From Thiovibrio sp964588325 (GTDB lineage: Bacteria; Desulfobacterota; Desulfobulbia; Desulfobulbales; Desulfurivibrionaceae): DNA of 64,000 bases. Below are positions 26,906-36,046 of the stretch, piece by piece. Position numbers and translations under genes: made by a program. The notes beneath the pieces were generated by a model that had not been told where the DNA came from, searched no databases, and saw only the letters and a program-made list of their open reading frames with translations. Where the stretch lies: positions 62,001 to 126,000 of the forward strand of contig CAZPOR010000004.1 in NCBI GenBank assembly GCA_964588325.1, given 5' to 3'. Position 1 is the stretch's first letter; each line of letters begins with the position of its first letter.

Positions 26906-28561
26906 ATGATACTTGCCGCCCTTTGCCCCCATACCGGCTCACCTGCCGCCAATGATCACCTCAAGAAACAGATTCAGTGGCTGCTCTTTTTCCGGGTGCT
27001 TTTTCTTTCCCTGATGCTGGGGATCAGCGTCCTTCTTCAGACAAAGACGCCTTCCATTTTTCTTCCCCCCATGCACTATCTTGCCTATTTCATTGCCGGG
27101 CTCTATGTCTTCACCATCCTCTCCGCCCTGATGGTGAGGATAATCCAGTGTTTTTCCCGCTTCGGTTATATGCAGATCACCCTTGACACCCTCCTGGTGA
27201 CCCTCCTGGTTTTTTCCACCGGGGGCAGCCAGTCCGTTTTCACGGTGGTCTATTTTTTCCCCATCGTCATGGGAGCCTTCATGCTTTTCCGGCGGGGAAG
27301 CCTCCTCTTCGCCGCGCTGAGCACCCTGCTGTTCGGTTCCCAACTCTTTGTCGAATACGGCGGCTATGCCTCTCGCTTTGTCCAGACCTACCCCACCCAT
27401 CTGAACAGTTTCCAGATGCTCCTCCATTATTTTGCCATTTACAGCCTCACCTTTTTCCTGGTTGCCATTTTGAGCTCAATGCTCTCCACCAGGCTGCAAA
27501 AAACGGAAGCCGAGCTGTTTCAGACCGCAAGCGACTACGACCGGCTCTCCTTTCTCTACAAGCAGATCTTTGACGACATCAATACCGGCATTATCACCAT
27601 TGACGCCGACAGCCGGGTTACCTCATTCAACCGGGCGGCGGAACTCATAACCGGGTACAGACCAGGCGAGATTCTCGGCCGAAATCTTTCCCAAATATTT
27701 TCCGGACTGGAAATCCCCCTGCGCGACGAGGAGCGACGGCATATGACCGCACTCCCCCGAAGAGACGGGGAAACGATCCCGGTGGGATATTCCTGCGTCA
27801 GGCTCAATGCCCCGGAAGATACCGAAAACGGCTATGTCTTCACCTTGCAGGATCTCAGTCAGATAAAAAAGATGGAAGCCCAGGTGCAGCAGGCCGAAAA
27901 GATGGCGACCATCGGCGAAATGGCCGCAGGGATTGCCCATGAGCTCAGGAACCCGTTGGCGGCCATTTCCGGCGCCGTGCAACTGCTGGAAAGGGAAACC
28001 CCGGACAATTCCATCAACAAACGGCTGTTTGACATCATCATGCGGGAATCAGACCGGCTGGATGCAACAATCCGCGACTTTCTCGTCTTTTCCAAACCGG
28101 TCAACCCGGAAAAGGAATGGTTTTCCGTGCTCGCCCTGGCGCGGGAGGCCGTGGAAACACTGGGCCAAAGCCAGGAGTGGAACTCCGCCCTGCGCCTTGA
28201 CCTGGAAATTCCCCCCGATCTTAACGGCTGGGGAGATCCGCAACTGATCAGACAAGTGCTTCTCAACCTCGTTGCCAACAGCGCCAATGCCTGCCGTACC
28301 ATGGAAAAAGGAAAGATACTGCTCCGCGCAGAGGAACAATCCGAAAACGCCATTGTCCTGGAGATCATTGACAACGGCATCGGCATCCCGGAAGATCTTC
28401 GGGAAAGAATATTCGAGCCGTTCTTCACCACCCGCGAAACGGGAACCGGACTTGGCCTGGCCATTGTCCGCCAGATCGTGCACAGCCATGGCGGCACGAT
28501 TTCCCTGCGCGCTTCCCATCCCCAAGGCGCTATTTTTTCCGTCAGCCTGCCCTTGCCCTAA
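26906..28561 (+). CDS. Membrane sensor histidine kinase with PAS domain (PilS-like)
   Basis: A 551-residue kinase with an N-terminal block of about six hydrophobic helices (residues 22-205), as in PilS-type sensors rather than a periplasmic sensor loop. A PAS domain follows (about 215-330, IFDDINTGIITIDADSRVTSFNRAAE). The kinase core has His345 in GIAHELRNPLAAISG, the N box NLVANSANAC, DNGIGIPEDL and a G2 loop ETGTGLGLAIV. It is the likely partner of the upstream sigma-54 response regulator. Regulator-then-kinase order is the reverse of the usual pilS-pilR order. The signal is unknown. Confidence 0.9.
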   Translation: MILAALCPHTGSPAANDHLKKQIQWLLFFRVLFLSLMLGISVLLQTKTPSIFLPPMHYLAYFIAGLYVFTILSALMVRIIQCFSRFGYMQITLDTLLVTLLVFSTGGSQSVFTVVYFFPIVMGAFMLFRRGSLLFAALSTLLFGSQLFVEYGGYASRFVQTYPTHLNSFQMLLHYFAIYSLTFFLVAILSSMLSTRLQKTEAELFQTASDYDRLSFLYKQIFDDINTGIITIDADSRVTSFNRAAELITGYRPGEILGRNLSQIFSGLEIPLRDEERRHMTALPRRDGETIPVGYSCVRLNAPEDTENGYVFTLQDLSQIKKMEAQVQQAEKMATIGEMAAGIAHELRNPLAAISGAVQLLERETPDNSINKRLFDIIMRESDRLDATIRDFLVFSKPVNPEKEWFSVLALAREAVETLGQSQEWNSALRLDLEIPPDLNGWGDPQLIRQVLLNLVANSANACRTMEKGKILLRAEEQSENAIVLEIIDNGIGIPEDLRERIFEPFFTTRETGTGLGLAIVRQIVHSHGGTISLRASHPQGAIFSVSLPLP

Positions 28562-28564
28562 GGA

Positions 28565-28632
28565 AAAAATGAAAAATGAAGAGAAAAATATCCTTGTTTG
28601 GTTATTTTTTTCATTATCCATTTTTCATTTTT
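28565..28632. terminator. AT-rich hairpin between convergent genes
   Basis: A perfect 14-base inverted repeat (28565-28578 with 28619-28632, AAAAATGAAAAATG and complement), with further pairing in the interior. It lies between the kinase gene and the cytochrome b gene, which face each other. It is a possible bidirectional terminator, weak because it is almost all A-T. Confidence 0.45.
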
Positions 28633-28641
28633 CACTTTTCA

Positions 28642-29481
28642 CTATCGCAGGGCGGCAATGACGGACAGGATAAGATAGACGGCCAGCCAACCTGCGATGT
28701 ACAGCAACGATCTCCTCCGCCAGGGCTCCTCCGCTCCCACGCAGGCCAGGGCGATGACCAGGGTGCTCGGCAAGATCACTCCGGCCACGAAAGGTTCGAG
28801 GTAGCGCAACAGCTCCTGCAAACCGAGCAGAAACCAAGGCCCCTGGATATGGAAGATCCCGAGACGGGCCGGCTCCATGGGCGCCGCCAGGAAAAGACTG
28901 ACCCCAACCGTGGCAAACAGCAGCAGGCTATGCTGAGCAAAGCCCACCCGGTAGCGGCGCAGATGATCCCAGCAGCAGATCCCCCAGACAAGCCCCAACC
29001 CGATGAGGTGGTTGGCATACACCCGCTTCATGCCTTCGGCCTCGATGGCGAAAAGCAGAGAATTCAGCATCGCTCCCAGATAGGGAATGGACAAGGTGAT
29101 GTTTTCGGCAATGACACCCGCAGCTTCGCCGGTTGCGTCCGCCCGCAAGACATAGCCGGTAAAAAGCAGCAACAGCGAGGCAAGAACGGAACCGACCAGC
29201 AGAAGCCATTTGCCGAAGCGCAGTTGCTGATCGGCCTTTGCCAGGATGATCGCCGCGAGATGACAGAGGGAGAAGAGAAAAAACAACTGGCTGGAATAAA
29301 AATGGCAGGCCCGGAAGAATTGACCGAAAGGGGCCAGCAGGTCAAGGGAGCTGGCGGAAAAAAACGGCGTGGCCGGGTCGTACTGGAGGGCAAGCGCCAT
29401 CCCGGAGAGGACGGAAAGATAGAGGGAGACCAGACTCATCCCCCCCCATTTCGTCTCGACGATACACGTACGGATATCCAT
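28642..29481 (-). CDS. Divergent cytochrome b (b6/bc1 type)
   Basis: A 279-residue membrane protein alignable by eye with the N-terminal part of cytochrome b6. Haem ligands are kept: His pairs in CHFYSSQLFFLFSLCH (14 apart) and NHLIGLGLVWGICCWDH (15 apart); this unequal spacing is the b6 form. Two quinone-site signatures are changed: the GYVLPWGQ region reads GYVLRADA, and the PEWY region reads IQGPWFLLGLQELL. SIPYLGAML is preserved. The ATG is 4 bases past the Rieske gene, and no cytochrome c1 or f gene is near. It probably forms a quinol-reactive complex with the Rieske protein; its electron acceptor is unknown. Confidence 0.75.
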   Translation of the reverse strand: MDIRTCIVETKWGGMSLVSLYLSVLSGMALALQYDPATPFFSASSLDLLAPFGQFFRACHFYSSQLFFLFSLCHLAAIILAKADQQLRFGKWLLLVGSVLASLLLLFTGYVLRADATGEAAGVIAENITLSIPYLGAMLNSLLFAIEAEGMKRVYANHLIGLGLVWGICCWDHLRRYRVGFAQHSLLLFATVGVSLFLAAPMEPARLGIFHIQGPWFLLGLQELLRYLEPFVAGVILPSTLVIALACVGAEEPWRRRSLLYIAGWLAVYLILSVIAALR

Positions 29482-29485
29482 ACCC

Positions 29486-29923
29486 TTAATAGGTAACAAG
29501 GTACCCTTTGCCGTCCCGGCCCTCCTGCATGGCCGCCACCTGAAAACGGGGAAGATTTTTTTTGGCCGGGCCGCTGAGCCGGACGCCTTCCTTGTTGAAT
29601 CGGCTATGATGACAGGGGCAGACAAGAACCCCTTCCTTTTCCTGGTAGTTAAGCCGGCAGCCCAGATGGGTGCATTTCCGCGACACGGCCCACGGCCCGG
29701 CTTGCCCGGCGAAGAGAATGAAGTCGTGCTCCAGGACAAACCCGTCCACAGGCACCACCTTGTTCACTCTCACCACCCGTGGCTGCTTGGGGGCGCGGTA
29801 GCCGAGAAAACGGAAAACCGGATATAACAGCAGGGCGCCGGCGCCCCAGCGCAGCCAAGACCAGGAGTCAGTCAAAAATATCCGCCGGGTCAGGGATTCT
29901 GCTCTTCGCTCCGGATCAGCCAT
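29486..29923 (-). CDS. Rieske [2Fe-2S] protein
   Basis: A 145-residue Rieske iron-sulfur protein. Residues 12-17 (TRRIFL) look like a Tat signal before a single hydrophobic helix (WGAGALLLYPVFRFLG) that would anchor it. The cluster ligands are in CTHLGC and CPCHHS, 15 residues apart, with the second His-His variation. It is cotranscribed with the cytochrome b gene, and coaD ends 30 bases upstream. Such an anchored Rieske protein normally pairs with a cytochrome b in a bc-type complex. Confidence 0.9.
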   Translation of the reverse strand: MADPERRAESLTRRIFLTDSWSWLRWGAGALLLYPVFRFLGYRAPKQPRVVRVNKVVPVDGFVLEHDFILFAGQAGPWAVSRKCTHLGCRLNYQEKEGVLVCPCHHSRFNKEGVRLSGPAKKNLPRFQVAAMQEGRDGKGYLVTY

Positions 29924-29953
29924 GGAGGAGTCTCCCGTAAGTGCCGTTCTCCA

Positions 29954-30478
29954 TCATGGGTGCAGGTACCGGGCCCGTAATTTCTCGCAGACATGATCCG
30001 GCACCAGGCCGCTCACATCCCCGCCATGCCTGGCCGCGTCCTTGATGATGCTGGAACTGATAAATATCCAGCGGAAGCCGGTCATCAGGAAAACCGTTTC
30101 CACCTCACGCTCAATCCGGCGGTTCATCAGGGCAAGCTGGAATTCGTAATCAAAATCCGACACGGCCCGCAAGCCGCGGATAATCGCCTTGGCCCCTCGC
30201 TTGTAGGCAAAATCAACGAGAAGCCCGGAAACATCTACAACCTCGATCCGGGTTTCTTCCGCGGAAAAACAGTCCTCAATCATCCTGCGCCGTTCAGCCA
30301 GAGGAAAAAGCGGCTGTTTGGCAGGATTGCTGGCAACGGCAATGATGATCCGGTCAAACAGGTTCAGCCCCCGGTGGATGATGTCGAGGTGCCCGTTGGT
30401 TATGGGATCAAAGGTGCCGGGATACACGGCGACCGATTCGGATGTGGCTTCCGAGACGAACGGCTCATAGTCAGTCAT
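29954..30478 (-). CDS. coaD: Phosphopantetheine adenylyltransferase
   Basis: CoaD adds AMP to 4'-phosphopantetheine, the fourth step of coenzyme A synthesis. The 174-residue protein has the nucleotidyltransferase start VAVYPGTFDPITNGHLDII (TxGH motif), RRMIEDC, and the late ISSSIIKDAARHGGDVSGLVP segment. An N-terminal extension of about 15 residues precedes the conserved core; the ATG at 30478 has an AGGG site, but an upstream GTG overlapping the rsmD stop (30493) is possible. rsmD-coaD adjacency is very common in bacteria. Confidence 0.95.
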   Translation of the reverse strand: MTDYEPFVSEATSESVAVYPGTFDPITNGHLDIIHRGLNLFDRIIIAVASNPAKQPLFPLAERRRMIEDCFSAEETRIEVVDVSGLLVDFAYKRGAKAIIRGLRAVSDFDYEFQLALMNRRIEREVETVFLMTGFRWIFISSSIIKDAARHGGDVSGLVPDHVCEKLRARYLHP

Positions 30479-30489
30479 TGCACCCTGCC

Positions 30490-31056
30490 TCACGTGTGTT
30501 GGTAGAGCCAGAATCCGGCTTCTCCGTAACGGCGTTGGTCAAAACAGGCGAGCTGACCAACGGTTTGGGGATATTGCGCCGCAGCCGCATCTTCGAGAAC
30601 AACAATCCCCTTGGCGCCAAGAAAATTTCCCTCCGCCAACGATGCAAGCACTCGCTGGGCAAGCGTGCTTGCGTAAGGCGGGTCGAGAAAGACCAGGTCG
30701 AATCCGCCGGCCGGCTTGAGCGGCGCCAGAAAGGCAAGCCCCCTGGCCAAATCCCTTTGCAGCACCGTGGCGCGCTCGCAAAAACCGCAGAGCTCGATAT
30801 TTCTTTCGATCAGATCGACAACGGAACGCTGAGCATCGACAAAAAGCGCCAGCACCGCGCCCCGGCTCAAGGCCTCAAGCCCCAAGGCGCCGGTGCCGGC
30901 AAAAAGATCCACCACCCTGGCACCCGCCACCCTGCCAGCGAGGATATTGAAAATCGCCTCCCTGGCCCGGTCGGAGGTGGGCCGGACAGAATCGCCAAAA
31001 CGCTGGCCCGGCGCCAGCAGCTTGCGCCCGCGGGCGCTGCCACTGATGATCCGCAA
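30490..31056 (-). CDS. rsmD: 16S rRNA (guanine966-N2)-methyltransferase RsmD
   Basis: A 188-residue rRNA methyltransferase. MRIISGSARGRKL, RPTSDRAREAIFNIL, the SAM motif VVDLFAGTGALGLEALSRGA and the catalytic FLDPPYAS are all present. The start is a TTG (31056) because an in-frame TAA lies immediately upstream; GGGAG is about 10 bases before it. It is the first gene of the rsmD-coaD-Rieske-cytochrome b group. Confidence 0.93.
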   Translation of the reverse strand: MRIISGSARGRKLLAPGQRFGDSVRPTSDRAREAIFNILAGRVAGARVVDLFAGTGALGLEALSRGAVLALFVDAQRSVVDLIERNIELCGFCERATVLQRDLARGLAFLAPLKPAGGFDLVFLDPPYASTLAQRVLASLAEGNFLGAKGIVVLEDAAAAQYPQTVGQLACFDQRRYGEAGFWLYQHT

Positions 31057-31129
31057 TTATGCCGGTCTCCCATGCCCAGGAAAAAGGTCACAGGTCCGGC
31101 CAGCGTGCAAGGGTGAATCCATGACCACT

Positions 31130-31158
31130 GTTGGCATCGCGCCGCAGGCGATGCCAAC
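31130..31158. repeat. Hairpin downstream of asd
   Basis: A perfect 11-bp stem (GTTGGCATCGC and complement) with a 7-base loop, 2 bases past the asd stop codon. The minus strand has no U-tract after it, so it may protect the mRNA end rather than terminate. Confidence 0.5.
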
Positions 31159-31160
31159 CA

Positions 31161-32189
<1,029 letters not shown>

Positions 32190-32275
32190 TGTGAACAATC
32201 CCTTACAGACAGCAGCCGGGGATCACCCGGCAATTAAAAAATATCAGCAGGTTACAGAAACACACACCCAACGGG

Positions 32276-33808
32276 TTAGTTTCCCTGCCGCGAGGTTTCC
32301 CTTTTTAAAAACACCAGCCGGTTCAGACCGTTGAGATAGGCCTTGGCCGCGGCGGTGATGATATCCGGATCCGCCCCCTGCCCCACCACAACCTTGCCCT
32401 CGTCCTCAATGCGGACCAGCACCTCGCCCTGGGCATCGGTGCCGCCGGAGATGGAACTCACCGAAAAATAGAGGAGTTTGCTCCTGGTCTGGGTCAGCTC
32501 GGCAATGGCCCGAAAACAGGCGTCGATGGGGCCGATGCCGATGCAGGCCTTCTCCTGTTCCTTGCCGTCGATGAGCAGCCGCACCGCTGCGGTGGGCAGG
32601 CTTTTATTGCCGCTCATCGCGCCCAGATGCACCAAGGAAAAAGCCTCGGTGATCCGCAGCACCTCATCCATGAGGATGGCTTCCAGATCCTCGTCGAACA
32701 TCTCCTTCTTGACATCGGCCACCTCCTTGAACCGGGCAAAAACCCGGTCCAGCTCATCGTCCTTGAGGCTGTAGCCCATGGCCGCGATGCGGTCCTTCAG
32801 GGCATGCCTGCCGGAATGCTTGCCGAGCACGATGTTGCCGGTGGAGATCCCGATATCCGCGGGATTCATGATCTCGTAGGTGGTCCGTTCCTTGAGCACC
32901 CCGTCCTGGTGGATCCCGGATTCATGGGCAAAGGCGTTGGCCCCGACAATGGCCTTGTTGGGCTGCACCGGCATCCCGGTGATCGTGGTGACCAAACGGC
33001 TGGTGGGATAGATGTGCTCGGTGACGATGTCGGTGTGCACCTGCATCTGGTCGGCGCGGGTGCGGATAATCATGACCAGCTCTTCCATGGCCGTGTTGCC
33101 CGCCCGTTCCCCCAGGCCGTTGATGGTGGATTCCACCTGCCGGGCGCCATGGGTGATGGCGGCCAGCGAATTGGCCACGGCCAGGCCGAGATCGTTATGG
33201 CAATGCACACTGAGCACAGCCTTGTGGATATTGGGGGTGTGCTCGATGAGATAGCCGATCTTGCGGCCGAACTCATCGGGCAGGGCATAGCCCGTGGTAT
33301 CCGGAAAATTCAGGGTCGTGGCCCCGGCCTCGATCACCGCCGCAAACACCTTGCAGACAAAATCAAGATCGCTGCGCGAAGCGTCCTCGGCGGAGAACTC
33401 CACGTTGCTCGTGTATTTGGCGGCGTGTTTCACCGAGGCCACGGCCAGTTCCAGCACCTGATCGCGGTTCATCTTCAACTTGTGCTTGAGATGGATGTCC
33501 GAGGTGGCGAGAAAGGTGTGGATTCTGGGATTTTCCCCGGCCTTGAGCGCCTCCCAGGCCCGGTCGATATCCTTGACATTGCAACGGGCGAGGGCCGCGA
33601 TCTGCGCCCCCCGGACATGTTCGGCGATATTGCGCACACACTCGAAATCCCCGGGCGAGGCCACGGGAAAACCGGCCTCAATCACATCCACCTTCAGCTT
33701 GACCAGTTGCTGGGCCAGGCGGAATTTTTCCTGCATATTCATGCTTGCGCCGGGCGACTGCTCGCCATCGCGCAAGGTGGTGTCGAAAATAATTATTTTA
33801 TCAGCCAT
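32276..33808 (-). CDS. leuA: 2-isopropylmalate synthase
   Basis: The first enzyme of leucine synthesis, condensing acetyl-CoA with 2-ketoisovalerate. The 510-residue length is that of the LeuA type with a C-terminal allosteric (leucine-binding) domain. Visible segments include IIIFDTTLRDGEQSPGASM at the N-terminus, HCHNDLGLAVANSLAAI in the metal site region and NKAIVGANAFAHESGIHQDG. The ATG at 33808 follows GGAG; the frame continues upstream into the end of pssA but lacks a site there. It follows pssA by 58 bases. Confidence 0.95.
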   Translation of the reverse strand: MADKIIIFDTTLRDGEQSPGASMNMQEKFRLAQQLVKLKVDVIEAGFPVASPGDFECVRNIAEHVRGAQIAALARCNVKDIDRAWEALKAGENPRIHTFLATSDIHLKHKLKMNRDQVLELAVASVKHAAKYTSNVEFSAEDASRSDLDFVCKVFAAVIEAGATTLNFPDTTGYALPDEFGRKIGYLIEHTPNIHKAVLSVHCHNDLGLAVANSLAAITHGARQVESTINGLGERAGNTAMEELVMIIRTRADQMQVHTDIVTEHIYPTSRLVTTITGMPVQPNKAIVGANAFAHESGIHQDGVLKERTTYEIMNPADIGISTGNIVLGKHSGRHALKDRIAAMGYSLKDDELDRVFARFKEVADVKKEMFDEDLEAILMDEVLRITEAFSLVHLGAMSGNKSLPTAAVRLLIDGKEQEKACIGIGPIDACFRAIAELTQTRSKLLYFSVSSISGGTDAQGEVLVRIEDEGKVVVGQGADPDIITAAAKAYLNGLNRLVFLKRETSRQGN

Positions 33809-33866
33809 CGCTTCTTCACTCCTCTCAGCTCGGGCAGCGGAAGAAGAATGCCGCCTGCAATCGAGC

Positions 33867-34640
33867 TTATACCGAAGGTTCCTGTTCATTTCCGGCAGAC
33901 TTCCCGCCCTTCACCACCAAACGATACCCCGCCGCCAGCGGTCCGGATAGAACGTAGGCCGCTCCCAGAACAAAAAGGGTAACCTGTGGTTCCGCAGCCA
34001 GAACCATAATGAGAACAACCAGCCCAACCAGAACCTGAAATTTCTTGACCCTCTCGGCTTCCGCATGCTTGAAGCTCTGATATTTGACGGAGCTGACCAT
34101 GAGATAGGAAAGTCCGTAAACGGTTGCCAGAACCATGAAATTTCTCAAGGTGCCGCTGAACTCAAAGAAACTGCAAAACAGTACGGATGCGGCAATCATC
34201 CCTCCGGCGGCGGGACACGGCAGTCCCGTAAATTCGTTCTTGGTCGAAGTGGTGTCCTGGCTGTTGAAACGGGCCAGACGCAAGGCGGTGGTCGCCACAT
34301 AGAGAAAAGCCGCCAGCCAACCATACCGTCCATAGGGCCGCAGCACCCACTCGTAGGCCAAAAGCGCCGGGGCCACGCCAAAGGCCACCAGATCGCACAG
34401 GGAATCATATTCCATGCCGAATTTGCTGGTCGTCCCGGTAAGACGGGCAACCCTGCCATCCAAGCCATCAAAAACCGCGGAAATAATAATCGCCACGGCG
34501 GCATGAAAATATTGGCCGTTGATCGCGGCAACGATGGCGTAAAACCCGCTGAACAGACTTGCCGTGGTAATAATACTGGGCAACAGACAGATTTTCCCTT
34601 TTGAGGAAATTACATCTTCGGCTTCATGGTGCCTGTTCAT
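33867..34640 (-). CDS. pssA: Phosphatidylserine synthase
   Basis: A membrane CDP-alcohol phosphotransferase of 257 residues that forms phosphatidylserine from CDP-diacylglycerol and serine. The signature DGLDGRVARLTGTTSKFGMEYDSLCD (DGxxARxxxxxxxxGxxxDxxxD) is intact and about 7 hydrophobic segments follow. A GGGAGG site is present. It lies downstream of psd, so the two steps to phosphatidylethanolamine are coded together. Confidence 0.93.
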   Translation of the reverse strand: MNRHHEAEDVISSKGKICLLPSIITTASLFSGFYAIVAAINGQYFHAAVAIIISAVFDGLDGRVARLTGTTSKFGMEYDSLCDLVAFGVAPALLAYEWVLRPYGRYGWLAAFLYVATTALRLARFNSQDTTSTKNEFTGLPCPAAGGMIAASVLFCSFFEFSGTLRNFMVLATVYGLSYLMVSSVKYQSFKHAEAERVKKFQVLVGLVVLIMVLAAEPQVTLFVLGAAYVLSGPLAAGYRLVVKGGKSAGNEQEPSV

Positions 34641-34734
34641 GTCATTTTCCTCCCGATTATAATTACAAACCGCGCCATGTTCGCACGCTTACCCTGGGTA
34701 GTATATTGAAAAAATGCTTTTCTGCATAGGAGTA

Positions 34735-35379
34735 TCAGGGAAGATAGCCAAGAATCGTCTCGCCGGCCCGTACTTTCTGGCCCACCGCGACCTCCAGTTG
34801 GATTTGCTGCGGAAGATAGAGATCAACCCGGGAACCAAAACGAATCAGGCCAAAACGCTCTCCGCGCATCAGCCTGTCCCCCTTGCCCGCCCAACAGACA
34901 ATCCGCCGGGCAATGAGACCAGCCACCTGCACCACCGCAATCTTGCGATTGCTCCGAGTTTCAAGGGTCAGAGCGCAGGCCTCATTTTCCAAGGCCCCGC
35001 GTTCGGTATTGGCCGAAAAAAACATGCCCGGAGAATACTGCACCTGGGTCACGGTGCCCGGACAGGGCGCCCTGTTCACATGCACATTGAAGACATTCAT
35101 GAAGATGCTCACCTTATAGACATGCTCCTTCACGAACCTGTCGTCAAAGACCTTCTCAATAAGGATGACCTTGCCGTCCGCCGGCGAAACCAGCACATCC
35201 TCATCCTCCGGGGTGACACGTTCCGGATCCCGGAAAAAATAGAGAACAAAAGCGGTGGTGAACAAGGCCAGCAAGGCGCTGCAATCATAGTCCAGAATGG
35301 CAAGGACCAAGGTGGTCAAGGCCGCAAAACCGATGAATGGATATCCTTCAAGGGCCACAGGAACTTGTGGTTTTTTCAT
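34735..35379 (-). CDS. psd: Phosphatidylserine decarboxylase
   Basis: A pyruvoyl-dependent decarboxylase of 214 residues of the short (type A/archaeal-like) class. Two hydrophobic stretches at residues 14-47 anchor it. The catalytic core contains VSPADGKV, NVFNVHVNRAP and the self-cleavage site FGSRVD (Gly182-Ser183), which yields the pyruvoyl group on the alpha chain. AGGA precedes the ATG. It makes phosphatidylethanolamine from the PssA product. The ilvBN terminator lies upstream. Confidence 0.92.
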   Translation of the reverse strand: MKKPQVPVALEGYPFIGFAALTTLVLAILDYDCSALLALFTTAFVLYFFRDPERVTPEDEDVLVSPADGKVILIEKVFDDRFVKEHVYKVSIFMNVFNVHVNRAPCPGTVTQVQYSPGMFFSANTERGALENEACALTLETRSNRKIAVVQVAGLIARRIVCWAGKGDRLMRGERFGLIRFGSRVDLYLPQQIQLEVAVGQKVRAGETILGYLP

Positions 35380-35442
35380 GGGCTTCCTGTCTCACTGCAA
35401 AATGGTTTCTTGGGGCCCGGATCGTTTCGGTCCATATAAAAA

Positions 35443-35478
35443 TGAACTGACAGGCCGCGACCACAGCCTGTCAGTTCA
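35443..35478 (-). terminator. Rho-independent terminator after ilvN
   Basis: A perfect 13-bp stem (TGAACTGACAGGC and complement) with a 10-base loop, followed on the minus strand by TTTTTATA. It separates ilvBN from psd. Confidence 0.85.
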
Positions 35479-35506
35479 CCTGTAAACCCTGGCTGACCGG
35501 AACCGG

Positions 35507-35989
35507 TTACGATTTTTGGGCCCGGGTCATGGCAATAGTTCCGGAACGGACAATCTCCTGAATGCCGATGGGACGCAGGATGTCAATCACCGCCTGGAGC
35601 TTGCTCGCCTTGCCGGTGACCTCCACCACATAGCTCTTCGGCCCGACGTCAATGACCTTGCCGCGGAAGATGTCGATTATCCGCAACACCTCGGCCCGGG
35701 TGTGCGCCTCGGCCTTCACCCGGATCAGGGCCATCTCCCGCTCCACATTATCATGCTCACACATATCGGTGACCTTGATAACGTCGATGAGCTTGTGGAG
35801 CTGCTTGGTGATCTGCTCAATAATGGTATCCTCGCCGGAGGTCACCAGGGTCAAGCAGGAAACATCCGGCTCAAGGGTTTGGGCCACGGACAGGCTTTCA
35901 ATGTTGAAGCCCCGGCCGCTGAAAAGGCCGGTGACTCGGGACAAAACTCCAGGTTTATTTTGCAACAGTACGGAAATGGTATGTTTCAT
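35507..35989 (-). CDS. ilvN: Acetolactate synthase small subunit
   Basis: A 160-residue regulatory subunit. The N-terminal ACT domain is typical (TISVLLQNKPGVLSRVTGLFSGRGFNIESLSVAQT), followed by the C-terminal small-subunit domain ending in EIVRSGTIAMTRA. Valine would bind at the ACT interface. It follows ilvB by 57 bases with its own AAGGAT site. ilvC is not next to it. Confidence 0.96.
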   Translation of the reverse strand: MKHTISVLLQNKPGVLSRVTGLFSGRGFNIESLSVAQTLEPDVSCLTLVTSGEDTIIEQITKQLHKLIDVIKVTDMCEHDNVEREMALIRVKAEAHTRAEVLRIIDIFRGKVIDVGPKSYVVEVTGKASKLQAVIDILRPIGIQEIVRSGTIAMTRAQKS

Positions 35990-36046
35990 CGCGCTATCCT
36001 TAAGTTACCCTTGTAAGCAAAGAAGACGGCCCCAGATCATCAAGCC

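Noticed and set aside
28576..29496. A 306-codon plus-strand frame opposite the cytochrome b gene
   Set aside because: The minus strand has clear haem-ligand and membrane motifs; the plus product is low-complexity and hydrophilic without motifs.
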